In this document: one piece after another, positions 8,811 to 16,680 of the stretch | Position numbering within the stretch: position 1 is the first letter of the stretch | How the letters are laid out: each line of letters opens with the position of its first letter | NCBI RefSeq assembly: GCF_900188275.1 | Contig: NZ_FZNY01000004.1 | Coordinates: forward strand, 205,603-269,602 | From: Dokdonia pacifica | GTDB taxonomy: Bacteria > Bacteroidota > Bacteroidia > Flavobacteriales > Flavobacteriaceae | DNA length: 64,000 nucleotides | Reading direction: 5' to 3' | Position numbers and translations under genes: made by a program | Notes under the pieces: model-generated | Database searches by the model: none | Seen by the model: the letters and a program-made list of their open reading frames with translations, nothing else | Told to the model about the DNA's origin: nothing

Positions 8811-9614
8811 ATGTCTGATCTTAACCCTGATTATTTCAAAGTTAATCGCGAGACTTGGAATCAAAAAGTAGCCATTCATGCAACGAGTGACTTCTATAAG
8901 ATGGATGAGTTTTTGGCGGGAAAAAGTTCATTAAATCACTACGAGCTAGAAGCATTAGGAGATGTAACTGGAAAATCTTTATTGCATCTACAATGTCATT
9001 TTGGACAAGATACATTAAGCTTTTCCAGAATGGGGGCAAGATGTACCGGAGTAGATTTAAGTGATGAGGGAATTGCACTTGCTCAGAAATTGGCAAAACA
9101 ACTAGCATTGGACACTACTTTTGTGAGATGTAATGTACTAGAAACTTCTACCTATATAAAAGAGCAGTTTGATATTGTATTTACAAGTTATGGAACCATA
9201 GGCTGGCTGCCAGATTTGAACCCATGGGGAAAAATGATAGCAGAACGCCTAGAATCAGGAGGTATATTCTATATGGTTGAATTTCATCCTCTGGTGTGGA
9301 TGTTTGATTATACATCTGGAAAAGCTCAGTTGCGATATGGCTATAACCAAAAAGAAGCAATTTATGAGGAGTATGAAGGAACTTATGCAGATCAAAAATC
9401 AACCATGATTAGTAAAGAATATGGTTGGAATCATGGGCTAGGAGATGTGATCTCTGCACTTACTAGTCAAGGACTCGTTGTAGAATATCTAAGAGAACAT
9501 GATGAAAGCCCTTATGATGTATTACCAGATCTTATTAAAAACGAAAACGGCCTTTATGTAACTAAAGACCGTTTATATCCACTTTTATTTGAGCTAAAGG
9601 TTAGCAAACCTTAA
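8811..9614 (+). CDS. Class I SAM-dependent methyltransferase
   Basis: A 267-aa cytosolic methyltransferase. Motif I, KSLLHLQCHFGQDTLSFSRMG, is near residues 53-73 and replaces the usual GxGxG with QCHFGQD, a known variant in this subfamily. The acidic ribose contact is GVDLSDEGIALAQ, and motif IV is QFDIVFTSYGTIGWL. The substrate is unknown. The gene is followed by a hairpin at 9667-9688. Confidence 0.85.
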   Translation: MSDLNPDYFKVNRETWNQKVAIHATSDFYKMDEFLAGKSSLNHYELEALGDVTGKSLLHLQCHFGQDTLSFSRMGARCTGVDLSDEGIALAQKLAKQLALDTTFVRCNVLETSTYIKEQFDIVFTSYGTIGWLPDLNPWGKMIAERLESGGIFYMVEFHPLVWMFDYTSGKAQLRYGYNQKEAIYEEYEGTYADQKSTMISKEYGWNHGLGDVISALTSQGLVVEYLREHDESPYDVLPDLIKNENGLYVTKDRLYPLLFELKVSKP

Positions 9615-9666
9615 CCTATTCAAATTAAAAATAGATAAAACTTTTGATGTAAGTTTTATTCACTTC

Positions 9667-9688
9667 AAAGCCTCTTTAAGGAGGCTTT
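9667..9688 (+). terminator. Terminator hairpin after methyltransferase gene
   Basis: AAAGCCTC (9667-9674) pairs with GAGGCTTT (9681-9688) around TTTAAG. The T-tract immediately after is interrupted (CTTATGCATTTATTTTT), so efficiency may be moderate. Confidence 0.65.
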
Positions 9689-10020
9689 CTTATGCATTTA
9701 TTTTTAATATTTTTTAGAATTATAGCGATGATATATACATGATTGGTAATGTGCTATTCATATGTTGTTTTTAGAAGTCTGCTTTCAGAGAAACAAGGGC
9801 GCTGATTCCTGAAAACAGACTGTATGTGTTTGTAAACAAGCAGTTTATAGTGATAAGTTTGTGCTGGTAATAATAAGTGAATTATTAAATGGATGCGCCA
9901 ACATTCCTTTTTTAAAATGTAAAAAATCAATTTGGTGATTGTGTTATTTACATACTTGTTTAAATCCAATGTGTACACCGAAAAACATATAGAGTAGGTA
10001 AAATAAACAATAAATTAATT
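9689..10020. other. AT-rich intergenic region
   Basis: About 330 bp between the methyltransferase terminator and the Cys-rich lipoprotein gene. I see no convincing gene; a 74-codon minus frame here lacks any family signature. It presumably carries the lipoprotein promoter, but no clear TAnnTTTG box could be placed. Confidence 0.4.
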
Positions 10021-10674
10021 ATGAAAACATTGAAAACAAGCGCTATCGCAATTCTTTCTTTACTTATATTTTCTTGTAGTAATGACGCAACAATTGAAAA
10101 TAATAATGAACAAGCACAAACTTCAGCTGATTTTTCTCTTAATAAAATAGAAGAAAATGATTCCTTTAAGAAAGATGTTGCATTACTTAATTATAGAATT
10201 CGTAGCCTTGATGAATATACATACGTTAAAGAATTAGTATTCCATAATTTCTCCAGAGAAACGCAAATGGGAGCTACTGTGACTCATAATAGAACTTCAT
10301 TTTTTGATGATGGATCGTATAATGATGAAGTAGCTGGTGATGGGATTTATACTTCTGCAGCTAGATATGAACATAATGAAATAGTACCATTTTTTGAAGA
10401 ACACCAATTAATTTCTGTGATGGACGGTATAGCAGTAGATAGACAATTTGCGCATGCAGAAGCACTAAGTAGATTAGAAGCAGCTCAAAACCTACCTTTA
10501 TTTCTTAACAACACAGATGGTAATGTTAGTTTACAACAAGTAGGCGGAGGCATAGAATTAGATTGTGATGTTGAATTTGGAACTTGTGGATGTTATGCAG
10601 ATGAATGGGGATGGTGTGATTGCTGCTGTGTTACAGTATCAAATTGCCATGTTACTGTATCTCTTAGCTTTTAA
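10021..10674 (+). CDS. Lipoprotein with Cys-rich C-terminus
   Basis: A 217-aa lipoprotein. The signal ends LLIFSC with the lipid-attached Cys19, followed by SNDATIENNNE. The middle carries FFDDGSYNDEVAGDGIYTS, a motif seen in calcium-dependent beta-sandwich domains of secreted bacteroidete proteins. The last 40 residues contain eight cysteines (TCGCYADEWGWCDCCC and flanks) and end in a short hydrophobic beta segment. Spaced and paired cysteines suggest a metal-binding or disulfide knot, or a modified peptide tail; function is unknown. A strong terminator follows. Confidence 0.75.
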   Translation: MKTLKTSAIAILSLLIFSCSNDATIENNNEQAQTSADFSLNKIEENDSFKKDVALLNYRIRSLDEYTYVKELVFHNFSRETQMGATVTHNRTSFFDDGSYNDEVAGDGIYTSAARYEHNEIVPFFEEHQLISVMDGIAVDRQFAHAEALSRLEAAQNLPLFLNNTDGNVSLQQVGGGIELDCDVEFGTCGCYADEWGWCDCCCVTVSNCHVTVSLSF

Positions 10675-10693
10675 CTGAGTCATATAATAATAC

Positions 10694-10727
10694 AAAGCTG
10701 AACAATGTACATTGTTCAGCTTTTGTG
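10694..10727 (+). terminator. Strong intrinsic terminator
   Basis: The segment at 10695-10722 is a perfect 28-bp palindrome, arms AAGCTGAACAATGT and ACATTGTTCAGCTT, extended by an A-T pair at 10694/10723 and followed by a T-rich stretch. It terminates the Cys-rich lipoprotein gene. Confidence 0.85.
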
Positions 10728-10787
10728 TTTTAGAGCAATAAAAAGAGATAAAATTCTATGAAATGAGAAATTTTATAGCAACATCTC

Positions 10788-11444
10788 TTAATGTGCAGTA
10801 TCTTTTAATAAATGAGGGAATTTTTTTTGGAAACGTCGTAATCTAGGAATCGAAACATTTTGAATGTAAGAACTTCGAGGATGTAGGCGTTCATAATTTT
10901 GGTGGTATTCTTCTCCTCTCCAGAATTTTTGAAATGGAAGTATAGATGCCGCTACTTTGCCCTCGCCGTAAATCTTTTCTTGTTCTTTTACCTTCTGAAG
11001 GATAATCTCTTTTTCTTTTTCATTTTGATAAAAAATGATAGAACGATATTGTGAACCCCTATCTGGGCCTTGCCCATATACTTGTGTTACATTTTGGGAC
11101 CCAAAATAGACATCTACTAGCGTTGCAAACGAAACCACATTAGGATCATAATAGATCTCTACCGCTTCGGCATGTCCAGTACGCCCTGTATTACTAGATT
11201 CATACGTAGGGTTTTCGGTGTGCCCTCCACTATATCCAGAAATAGATTCTTTTACACCTTTTACACTTTCATATATTGCTTCAACACACCAAAAGCATCC
11301 GCTAGCAAAATAAGCTTTGGCTAGCCCATCTTGAGGTTGGGTTTGTACAGGATCTAGCTGTGCTGTAGGTTCGTTAGGTTTATAAGGTGTGCTTTGACAT
11401 GAGATGGCAAGCACAAGGCTTGTAATGATTATAGATAGTTTCAT
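10788..11444 (-). CDS. msrA: Peptide methionine sulfoxide reductase A, lipoprotein form
   Basis: A 218-aa enzyme that reduces methionine-S-sulfoxide in oxidised proteins. The catalytic motif GCFWC is at residues 49-53 (Cys50 nucleophile), preceded by KAYFASG and followed by VEAIYESVKGV, GYSGGHTENPTYE and EYHQNY. The N-terminus is a lipoprotein signal (LVLAISC, Cys16), so this copy acts in the cell envelope rather than the cytosol. A short Pro/Gln linker separates anchor and enzyme. No MsrB gene is adjacent. Confidence 0.95.
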   Translation of the reverse strand: MKLSIIITSLVLAISCQSTPYKPNEPTAQLDPVQTQPQDGLAKAYFASGCFWCVEAIYESVKGVKESISGYSGGHTENPTYESSNTGRTGHAEAVEIYYDPNVVSFATLVDVYFGSQNVTQVYGQGPDRGSQYRSIIFYQNEKEKEIILQKVKEQEKIYGEGKVAASILPFQKFWRGEEYHQNYERLHPRSSYIQNVSIPRLRRFQKKFPHLLKDTAH

Positions 11445-11545
11445 CTTTGATTTTCTTTTCGCATTTTGTCTACTAAATTACAAGAATCTTACTATTACTT
11501 ATACTAAGGCTTTGTTAATGCAATGACGTGTTTCTGTAATTTTTG

Positions 11546-11553
11546 TAATTTTG
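11546..11553 (+). promoter_or_regulatory. Possible Bacteroidota -7 element TAATTTTG
   Basis: TAATTTTG fits the TAnnTTTG consensus of Bacteroidota sigma factor promoters and lies 10 bp before the ATG at 11563. The mRNA leader would therefore be only a few bases. No clear TTG -33 element is at the ideal spacing, so this is tentative. Confidence 0.4.
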
Positions 11554-11562
11554 CACTTAGAT

Positions 11563-11976
11563 ATGAAAACATTCTTTCACAAAATAATGGCTATTACAAT
11601 GGCATGTGTGGTAATTTTTACGACCATGTCCTTTACTGTAGATATGCATTTTTGTGGAGATACCTTGGTAGATGTAGCCCTTTTTAAAGAAGCAAAAAAT
11701 TGCGGAATGGAAATGGCAATGAATACATCTACTTCTACTGAAATGAAAGGTATGAGTTGTTGTCATGATGAACAAATTGTAAGTATTGGACAAGACGATT
11801 TGAAACCTTCTTTCCAACAAATGGATGTAGAACAGCAAAATTTTGTTCTTGCCTTTTATGATTCTTACCTACAATTATTTAGTCCTTTAGATATCCACGA
11901 AATCCCTTTTAATGGATATCCGCCACCAGAGATTGTCACAGATATTGTGATCCTTCATGAGCAGTTTTTGATTTGA
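11563..11976 (+). CDS. HYC_CC_PP-like small membrane or periplasmic protein
   Basis: A 137-aa protein from the ATG at 11563 (an upstream TTG would add four residues). An N-terminal hydrophobic segment (IMAITMACVVIFTTMSF) is followed by DMHFCGDTLVDVALF, then a Met/Cys region (NCGMEMAMN, KGMSCCHDEQ). His-Phe-Cys, Cys-Cys and C-terminal Pro features fit the flavobacterial HYC_CC_PP family, which is usually linked to metal-transport genes. The Met- and Cys-rich content suggests copper or another soft metal. It heads the metal cluster, 52 bp upstream of the beta-barrel gene. Confidence 0.65.
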   Translation: MKTFFHKIMAITMACVVIFTTMSFTVDMHFCGDTLVDVALFKEAKNCGMEMAMNTSTSTEMKGMSCCHDEQIVSIGQDDLKPSFQQMDVEQQNFVLAFYDSYLQLFSPLDIHEIPFNGYPPPEIVTDIVILHEQFLI

Positions 11977-12028
11977 TATATGATGCTTTACTCGTCGCAG
12001 TTAAGTTTAATCATATATCATTAATTAC

Positions 12029-12793
12029 ATGAAACACATTTTATGGGTTGTTGTAGTATTCGCTTTCGCGAAAGCGTATGCACAAGGCCCCCCAATTACA
12101 GCAGACAAGCCTATTATGTTAGGCGGTGGAAGCTTTACCACCAAAACATTAACCGAAATTAGAAACACCGAAAGGGGTACCGCAGTTTATGTGCCTGTTA
12201 TGTTTCACTATTTACCTACGTCTAATTCATTGTTTGCAGTACACCTTCCTTATATCAATTATGATTTTGAAGGTGGAGCTTCTGGAAGTGCTCTTGCCGA
12301 TATTAAAGTATTAGGAAAGTATCAATTTTATCGTAAAGACGCTACTGGAAAAACCTTTAGAGTAGTTGCAAAAACCCTTCAAAGTATTCCTACAGGAGAT
12401 AAGGTTGATTTGATTGGTCTTAGCACAGGCTTCTATGAAGGCTATTATGGCATAGTTTCTGGATATGAAACCTTAAAATATGGTATTTCAACAGAAGTAG
12501 GTTATAATTGGTCGCCAGAGGCAACAGTAGATGAATTCCGAGCAAAATTTGGCGTAGGCTTGCCTTTATTAAAACCACAATACCCTAATAAACAAGTCAA
12601 CCTATTTTTTGAGTATACGAGCTCATTATTTACTGAAAGAGATTGGTATCAATTATTATATGCACAAGGCATACAATATGCAGGAAAAAATATTACGTTT
12701 GACCTTGCAGTACAGTTGCCACTCATTCAAAATTTAGATCCAACAAGAGAGTTAAACTATAGTGTATTTCTCGGTACGAGATACACCTTTTAA
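12029..12793 (+). CDS. Outer-membrane beta-barrel protein (phenol_MetA_deg-like transporter)
   Basis: A 254-aa exported protein with a signal peptide ending AFAKAYA, then QG. The mature part alternates amphipathic strands (for example TAVYVPVMFHYLPTSNSLFAVHLPYINYDF) and ends in an aromatic strand, LGTRYTF, as outer-membrane barrels do. It resembles the family annotated as MetA-pathway/phenol degradation transporters, which in bacteroidetes often sits with heavy-metal genes. Twelve bases separate it from the HMA gene. The signal-peptide region AFAKA is encoded by the genomic palindrome at 12061-12076. Confidence 0.65.
   Translation: MKHILWVVVVFAFAKAYAQGPPITADKPIMLGGGSFTTKTLTEIRNTERGTAVYVPVMFHYLPTSNSLFAVHLPYINYDFEGGASGSALADIKVLGKYQFYRKDATGKTFRVVAKTLQSIPTGDKVDLIGLSTGFYEGYYGIVSGYETLKYGISTEVGYNWSPEATVDEFRAKFGVGLPLLKPQYPNKQVNLFFEYTSSLFTERDWYQLLYAQGIQYAGKNITFDLAVQLPLIQNLDPTRELNYSVFLGTRYTF
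12061..12076. repeat. Genomic palindrome copy encoding part of a signal peptide
   Basis: Perfect CGCTTTCGCGAAAGCG, read on the plus strand as AFAKA just before the cleavage site of the beta-barrel protein. Confidence 0.9.
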
Positions 12794-12804
12794 AACATAA
12801 AAAA

Positions 12805-13431
12805 ATGAAAAAAATAATAGTAATCGTATTCGCTGTTTTGATGGCAATACCAGCAGTACAAGCACAAAAAAGTTATGACCAATTTGAAGTGCAAGTTGAT
12901 GGACTCGGATGTCCATTTTGTGCCTATGGATTAGAGAAAAAATTCAAAGAATTCAAAGGCATTAAAAAAGTAAAAATAGATATAGAAACAGGAGATTTTA
13001 GTTTTACATATCCTTCTGAAAAAGCTTTGACAATTGAAGCTGTAGAAGAACAAGTGAAAAAAGCAGGATACACACCTATGTCTGGACGTGTGACTCGTGC
13101 TGATGGGACTGTAGAAGAAATGGGAGGCGTTAAGGAAGCCATTGCTAGTGATGCAGAAATAGTAACAGAAAGTACGTTTGTAGCTGGTAATTGTGAGATG
13201 TGTCAAGCACGTATCGTAAAAGCATCTACAGATGTTTTTGGAGTCTCGACAGCTGTCTGGAATAAAGACACTAAGCTTTTAGAAGTATCTTATGATAAAA
13301 AAGCAACTACATTAGATGCTGTTGAAAAAGCAGTGGCAAAGGCAGGACATGATACAAAGAACCACCAAGCAAAAAATGGCACCTACAAATCATTGCCAGG
13401 CTGCTGTGCATACGAACGTGTGGAATATTAA
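12805..13431 (+). CDS. Periplasmic protein with two heavy-metal-associated domains
   Basis: A 208-aa exported protein with a signal peptide (residues 1-20). HMA domain 1 has the GCPFC metal site (Cys36, Cys39). HMA domain 2 has NCEMC (Cys130, Cys133) and ends in the conserved tail LPGCCAYER. Such double-HMA proteins bind monovalent copper or similar ions and pass them to efflux pumps. No P-type ATPase or RND pump is in the window, so the partner must be elsewhere. It is the last gene before a repeat-rich spacer. Confidence 0.85.
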   Translation: MKKIIVIVFAVLMAIPAVQAQKSYDQFEVQVDGLGCPFCAYGLEKKFKEFKGIKKVKIDIETGDFSFTYPSEKALTIEAVEEQVKKAGYTPMSGRVTRADGTVEEMGGVKEAIASDAEIVTESTFVAGNCEMCQARIVKASTDVFGVSTAVWNKDTKLLEVSYDKKATTLDAVEKAVAKAGHDTKNHQAKNGTYKSLPGCCAYERVEY

Positions 13432-13437
13432 TGAAGT

Positions 13438-13465
13438 AGCTGTCCGTTCGAACGCAATTGAGAAC
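13438..13465. repeat. Dispersed repeat, GTCCGTTCGA type
   Basis: AGCTGTCCGTTCGAACGCAA followed by TTGAGAAC. It is a single arm of the family that forms an inverted pair at 13610-13689 and recurs near 15618-15720. Confidence 0.55.
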
Positions 13466-13513
13466 CTCATAGATTTCTAATGGCAATTAGTATCAATGAA
13501 TCTCTAATAAGCC

Positions 13514-13590
13514 TTCCCCGCCCCTAAAGGATGGCTTATTCTAATGAAAATAATGCGTATATAATTTTTGCACCTTTTAGGGTTGGGGAA
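13514..13590. repeat. MITE-like hairpin element, copy 1
   Basis: Left arm TTCCCCGCCCCTAAAGG (13514-13530) and right arm CCTTTTAGGGTTGGGGAA (13573-13590) are inverted. A second copy of the same architecture lies at 43530-43607. The nested pair AATAAGCC/GGCTTATT strengthens the left half. It carries no ORF. Confidence 0.7.
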
Positions 13591-13609
13591 ACAAAAAATT
13601 AAAAATAGT

Positions 13610-13689
13610 AGCTGTCCGTTTGGGTGCAGTCGAGAACTACAACTAGAGATTAAAGTATCTTAAGGTTTTCGACTGCACTCGAACAGACA
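13610..13689. repeat. Inverted pair of GTCTGTTCGAGTGCAGTCGAG-type repeats
   Basis: A copy at 13610-13637 (GCTGTCCGTTTGGGTGCAGT then CGAGAAC) faces a reverse-complement copy at 13667-13689 (TCGACTGCACTCGAACAGAC), making a long hairpin just before the NHL gene. The form resembles REP/REPIN elements. Confidence 0.6.
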
Positions 13690-13713
13690 TTATAACTAAA
13701 ATAAGAAACCAAA

Positions 13714-14586
13714 ATGAAATACATATATAGTCTATTAGCACTCCTTATTTTGATAAGCTGTGCAGAAAAAGAGGAGGTTGCAAAAAGCTGGCAACTCTCA
13801 AAAACAATTCCTATTACGGGTGTAAATGCTATCGGAATGGCCATTACGTCAGAAGGGATTTGGTTAAGTGACGGAGATCATAATCGGTTGGTATTAATAA
13901 ACGATGAAGGGAAAACGATAAAAACCATAGATTCTTTAGACCGCCCTATGCACATAGATGCAGAAGGAGAGATGCTTTATGTGCCTCAATATGGTAATGA
14001 CGAAGTGAGTGTGTTTGTCGATGGAGAAAAGAAAACGCTTGTTCTTTTAGACTCATTAGATGCACCAGCGGGAGTATCTACCTATTTTAAAGAAAAAGCT
14101 ATTGCCGATTTTTATAATAATCGTATTCTGTATAGTACCGATGGAAAAGAGTTTATCTCTTTTGGGAAAGAAGGAAAAGCAACTGGCGATTTTTATTATC
14201 CAACAGATGTACAAATCACAGAAAGCCATATTTGGGTTGCCGATGCCTATAATAACCGTATCCAAGTATTTGATAAGAAAGGAACCTTCTTGAAGGTCAT
14301 AGGAGTCGATCAAAAAATGAATGCAGCTACAGGAATTTTTGTAAACCCTACCGAAGTATTTGTAACCGATTTTGAAAATGATCGTGTCTTGATATTTAAT
14401 CACGAAGGAGTGTTGCAACAAGAACTTTCAAAAGGAGTAGAGAAGCCCATAGAAGTGATTCAACATCAAGGACACCTTTTTGTGAGTAACTATAGAAGAA
14501 GCGAACTATTAGTTTTTGACTGGAAAGCTATTCCAGAAGGCGAAAATCACCAAGAAGACACACACGATCACGACCATGATCACTAA
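13714..14586 (+). CDS. NHL-repeat lipoprotein with His/Asp tail
   Basis: A 290-aa lipoprotein (LLILISC, Cys16) built from NHL-type beta-propeller repeats, seen as recurrent blocks such as GIWLSDGDHNRLVLIN, HIWVADAYNNRIQVFDKKG and EVFVTDFENDRVLIFN. It ends in a metal-binding-like tail (QEDTHDHDHDH). Propellers of this kind mediate binding rather than catalysis. The His-rich tail and overlap with the HMA-MauE gene suggest a role in metal capture or delivery at the membrane. The alternative ATG of the next gene (14576) lies inside its last codons. Confidence 0.75.
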   Translation: MKYIYSLLALLILISCAEKEEVAKSWQLSKTIPITGVNAIGMAITSEGIWLSDGDHNRLVLINDEGKTIKTIDSLDRPMHIDAEGEMLYVPQYGNDEVSVFVDGEKKTLVLLDSLDAPAGVSTYFKEKAIADFYNNRILYSTDGKEFISFGKEGKATGDFYYPTDVQITESHIWVADAYNNRIQVFDKKGTFLKVIGVDQKMNAATGIFVNPTEVFVTDFENDRVLIFNHEGVLQQELSKGVEKPIEVIQHQGHLFVSNYRRSELLVFDWKAIPEGENHQEDTHDHDHDH

Positions 14587-14590
14587 GACG

Positions 14591-15304
14591 ATGCAATATA
14601 GCTATACTATAAAAGGAATGACCTGTAATGGGTGCCGAGCTAGCGTAGAAAGAGATTTGAAAGCATTGCCAGAAGTCAGTGACGCTATTGTTTCTCTAGA
14701 GAACGAAGAAGCCATTATTCATATGACTTCTCCTGTTTCTTTAGAGACATTACAAGCTGGGTTAAAATCTAAATATACCATTGAAGAGAAATTTGAAAAG
14801 CAAGTAGTTGATAGCACCACAGAAGCGCCGCTTTCAAAATGGGCGCAACTGCGCCCATTGTTTCTCATCTTTGGATATATCACAATCGCAAGCATAGCGA
14901 TGCATTATAAGACTTGGGATGCACAAGAAGCAATGCTAGACTTTATGGGACTGTTTTACATAGTGTTTAGCTTCTTTAAGTTTTTAGATCTCAAAGGATT
15001 TGTAGATAGTTTTAGGATGTATGATCCTTTGGCTAGCAACATAAAACTATATGGTTGGATATATCCTTTTATAGAACTAGGACTAGGGATTTTATTTTTA
15101 TTTCGTTTAGAAATTCCCATTGCTTTAGTAGCAACACTTGTGATTCTAGGAATTACAACGGTAGGCGTTACGAGAAGTTTACTCAGTAAACAAGAGATTC
15201 AATGTGCCTGTTTAGGAACGGCTTTAAAATTACCTATGACAGAAGCTACCTTTATTGAGAATGCTATTATGATTGCGATGGCTGTTTTTATGCTCTTCAT
15301 ATAA
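14591..15304 (+). CDS. HMA domain fused to MauE/DoxX-like membrane domain
   Basis: From the ATG at 14591, a 237-aa protein. Residues 1-70 form a heavy-metal-associated domain with GMTCNGC (Cys12, Cys15). About 90-237 hold four transmembrane helices of the MauE/DoxX redox-associated type, including QCACLGTALKLPMTEAT near the C-terminus. MauE-like proteins handle thiol/disulfide or cofactor maturation in the membrane; the fusion suggests metal-dependent redox or metal import. An ATG at 14576 overlapping the NHL stop is an equally possible start. Confidence 0.8.
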   Translation: MQYSYTIKGMTCNGCRASVERDLKALPEVSDAIVSLENEEAIIHMTSPVSLETLQAGLKSKYTIEEKFEKQVVDSTTEAPLSKWAQLRPLFLIFGYITIASIAMHYKTWDAQEAMLDFMGLFYIVFSFFKFLDLKGFVDSFRMYDPLASNIKLYGWIYPFIELGLGILFLFRLEIPIALVATLVILGITTVGVTRSLLSKQEIQCACLGTALKLPMTEATFIENAIMIAMAVFMLFI

Positions 15305-15342
15305 TTCCCGCGTAGGCGGGAATCTTCGCGTAGGCGGGAATC
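15304..15342. repeat. Tandem copies of CCCGCGTAGGCGGG repeat
   Basis: ATTCCCGCGTAGGCGGGAAT (15304-15323) is followed directly by a second, left-truncated copy ending CGTAGGCGGGAATC. A diverged relative, ATTTCCGCGAAGGTGGAAAT, lies at 53882-53901. Confidence 0.65.
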
Positions 15343-15747
15343 TTTCCTTACTTAGGCGATACTCAGCATAAACCCCAGTAAGGACTTTCGCGAAGACGGA
15401 TATCTCATTCGAGTGCATTTAGTCTATTAATGTAATAATAATTCCTTCTCTCTCTGGGAGAAGGTTAGGATGAGGGCTTTTTAAACTTTCACAATAATTT
15501 ATAATGAGATTCTGAAATAAATTCAGAATGACATATGATTGCTTCTTTTTATTGTCAATGAAAAAAAGAAAAGAGATCTATTAGTATTTATAGAAGTCCT
15601 AATTTTTTATGAAACAATTGTCTGTTCTAGTCTTTCACCTTTGTTCAAGACTGGCCAAAGTTGAGAACTAAACTGAATATTACATAATCCAAGAATTCTC
15701 GACTGCGCCCGAATAGACATTACAATACACTTTTTTATATTTACAGG
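15343..15747. other. Repeat-rich intergenic region, no gene
   Basis: About 400 bp holding a CTCTCTCTGGGAGAAGG-type repeat near 15440, an inverted-repeat element at 15506-15532 (GAGATTCTGAAATAAATTCA then GAATGAC), a GTCTGTTC/CGAATAGACA pair between 15618 and 15720, and a degenerate form of the genomic palindrome near 15385. No open frame here looks real. Confidence 0.6.
15506..15532. repeat. REP-like hairpin, GAGATnCTGAAATAAATTCAG family
   Basis: The core ATTCTGAAATAAATTCAGAAT is palindromic. Relatives occur at 16598-16626, 16654-16680, 39495-39522 and 39545-39571. Confidence 0.65.
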
Positions 15748-16527
15748 ATGGCATATATCATTCCTATTGTTGTATTTGTGTTTGTACTTCTTTTGCTTTC
15801 GCGAAAGCGTACTAAGAAACAAGCAAAACCTTTTCCAGGTCATTGGCACGAAATTCTGTTGAAACGTGTTCTGTTTTATAGAAAACTCACCAAAGAGCAA
15901 CAGCTCGTATTTCAAAAACGTACGATGCTTTTTTTAAATGAAATTTATATCGAAGCCGTAGGATTTGAACTAGAAGAGTTAGATACCATATTAGTTGCAG
16001 CAAGTGCAGTAATTCCTGTATTTGGATTTAAAGAATGGCATTATAATAATCTAAGTACCGTATTGATTTATCCTGATTATTTTGATAAGAATCTATCGTT
16101 TGATGCAGATGTAAAAGATCGCAAAATTGCAGGACTGGTAGGTACAGGACGTTTTAAAAACCAAATGATTCTATCGCGTAAAGCATTACATCACGGCTTT
16201 ACGAATGCTACCGACAAAGGAAATACAGCTATTCATGAGTTTATTCACTTACTAGATAATACGGATGGTGTTACAGACGGAATCCCTGAACGATTATTAG
16301 AGCATCAATACATTGCTCCATGGTTGGCATTAATGCACAAAGAAATGGAAGCGATCCATAATGATGCTTCAGATATCCGGAGCTACGGTGGTACAAGTCA
16401 AATAGAGTTTTTTGCGGTGGCTTCTGAATACTTTTTTGAACGTCCAGATTTATTTAAACGCAAACATCCAGAACTCTATGAGATGTTATCTAGATGTTTT
16501 ACACCTTCTGGAACAAGAAAATTATAA
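15748..16527 (+). CDS. MtfA-like zinc metallopeptidase
   Basis: A 259-aa protein with an N-terminal membrane helix (residues 2-18) and a zinc peptidase domain carrying HEFIHLLD (HExxH at 163-167). Downstream, IEFFAVASEYFFERPDLF supplies the conserved Glu-containing helix of the M90/MtfA family. In E. coli MtfA is a soluble peptidase linked to Mlc regulation; membrane-anchored forms in bacteroidetes have no defined role. Residues around 18-21 (LSRKR) come from a palindrome copy at 15795-15809. Confidence 0.85.
   Translation: MAYIIPIVVFVFVLLLLSRKRTKKQAKPFPGHWHEILLKRVLFYRKLTKEQQLVFQKRTMLFLNEIYIEAVGFELEELDTILVAASAVIPVFGFKEWHYNNLSTVLIYPDYFDKNLSFDADVKDRKIAGLVGTGRFKNQMILSRKALHHGFTNATDKGNTAIHEFIHLLDNTDGVTDGIPERLLEHQYIAPWLALMHKEMEAIHNDASDIRSYGGTSQIEFFAVASEYFFERPDLFKRKHPELYEMLSRCFTPSGTRKL
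15795..15809. repeat. Genomic palindrome copy inside MtfA-like gene
   Basis: GCTTTCGCGAAAGCG read as L-S-R-K-R at the end of the membrane helix. Confidence 0.85.
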
Positions 16528-16597
16528 AAAGAAGTTTTCTATAGCATATAATAGATTTATCGAATATCCGCTTTGTTTAATAATTGCATTATTTAGC

Positions 16598-16680
16598 GTC
16601 ATTCCGAATTTATTTCGGAATCTCATCAAATGCATAATCAAACTATTGTGAATGAGAAGCTGAAACAAGTTCAGCTTGAC
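16598..16680. repeat. Pair of REP-like elements
   Basis: GTCATTCCGAATTTATTTCG then GAATCTCAT (16598-16626) faces GAGAAGCTGAAACAAGTTCA then GCTTGAC (16654-16680), two members of the same hairpin family in opposite orientation. Confidence 0.65.
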
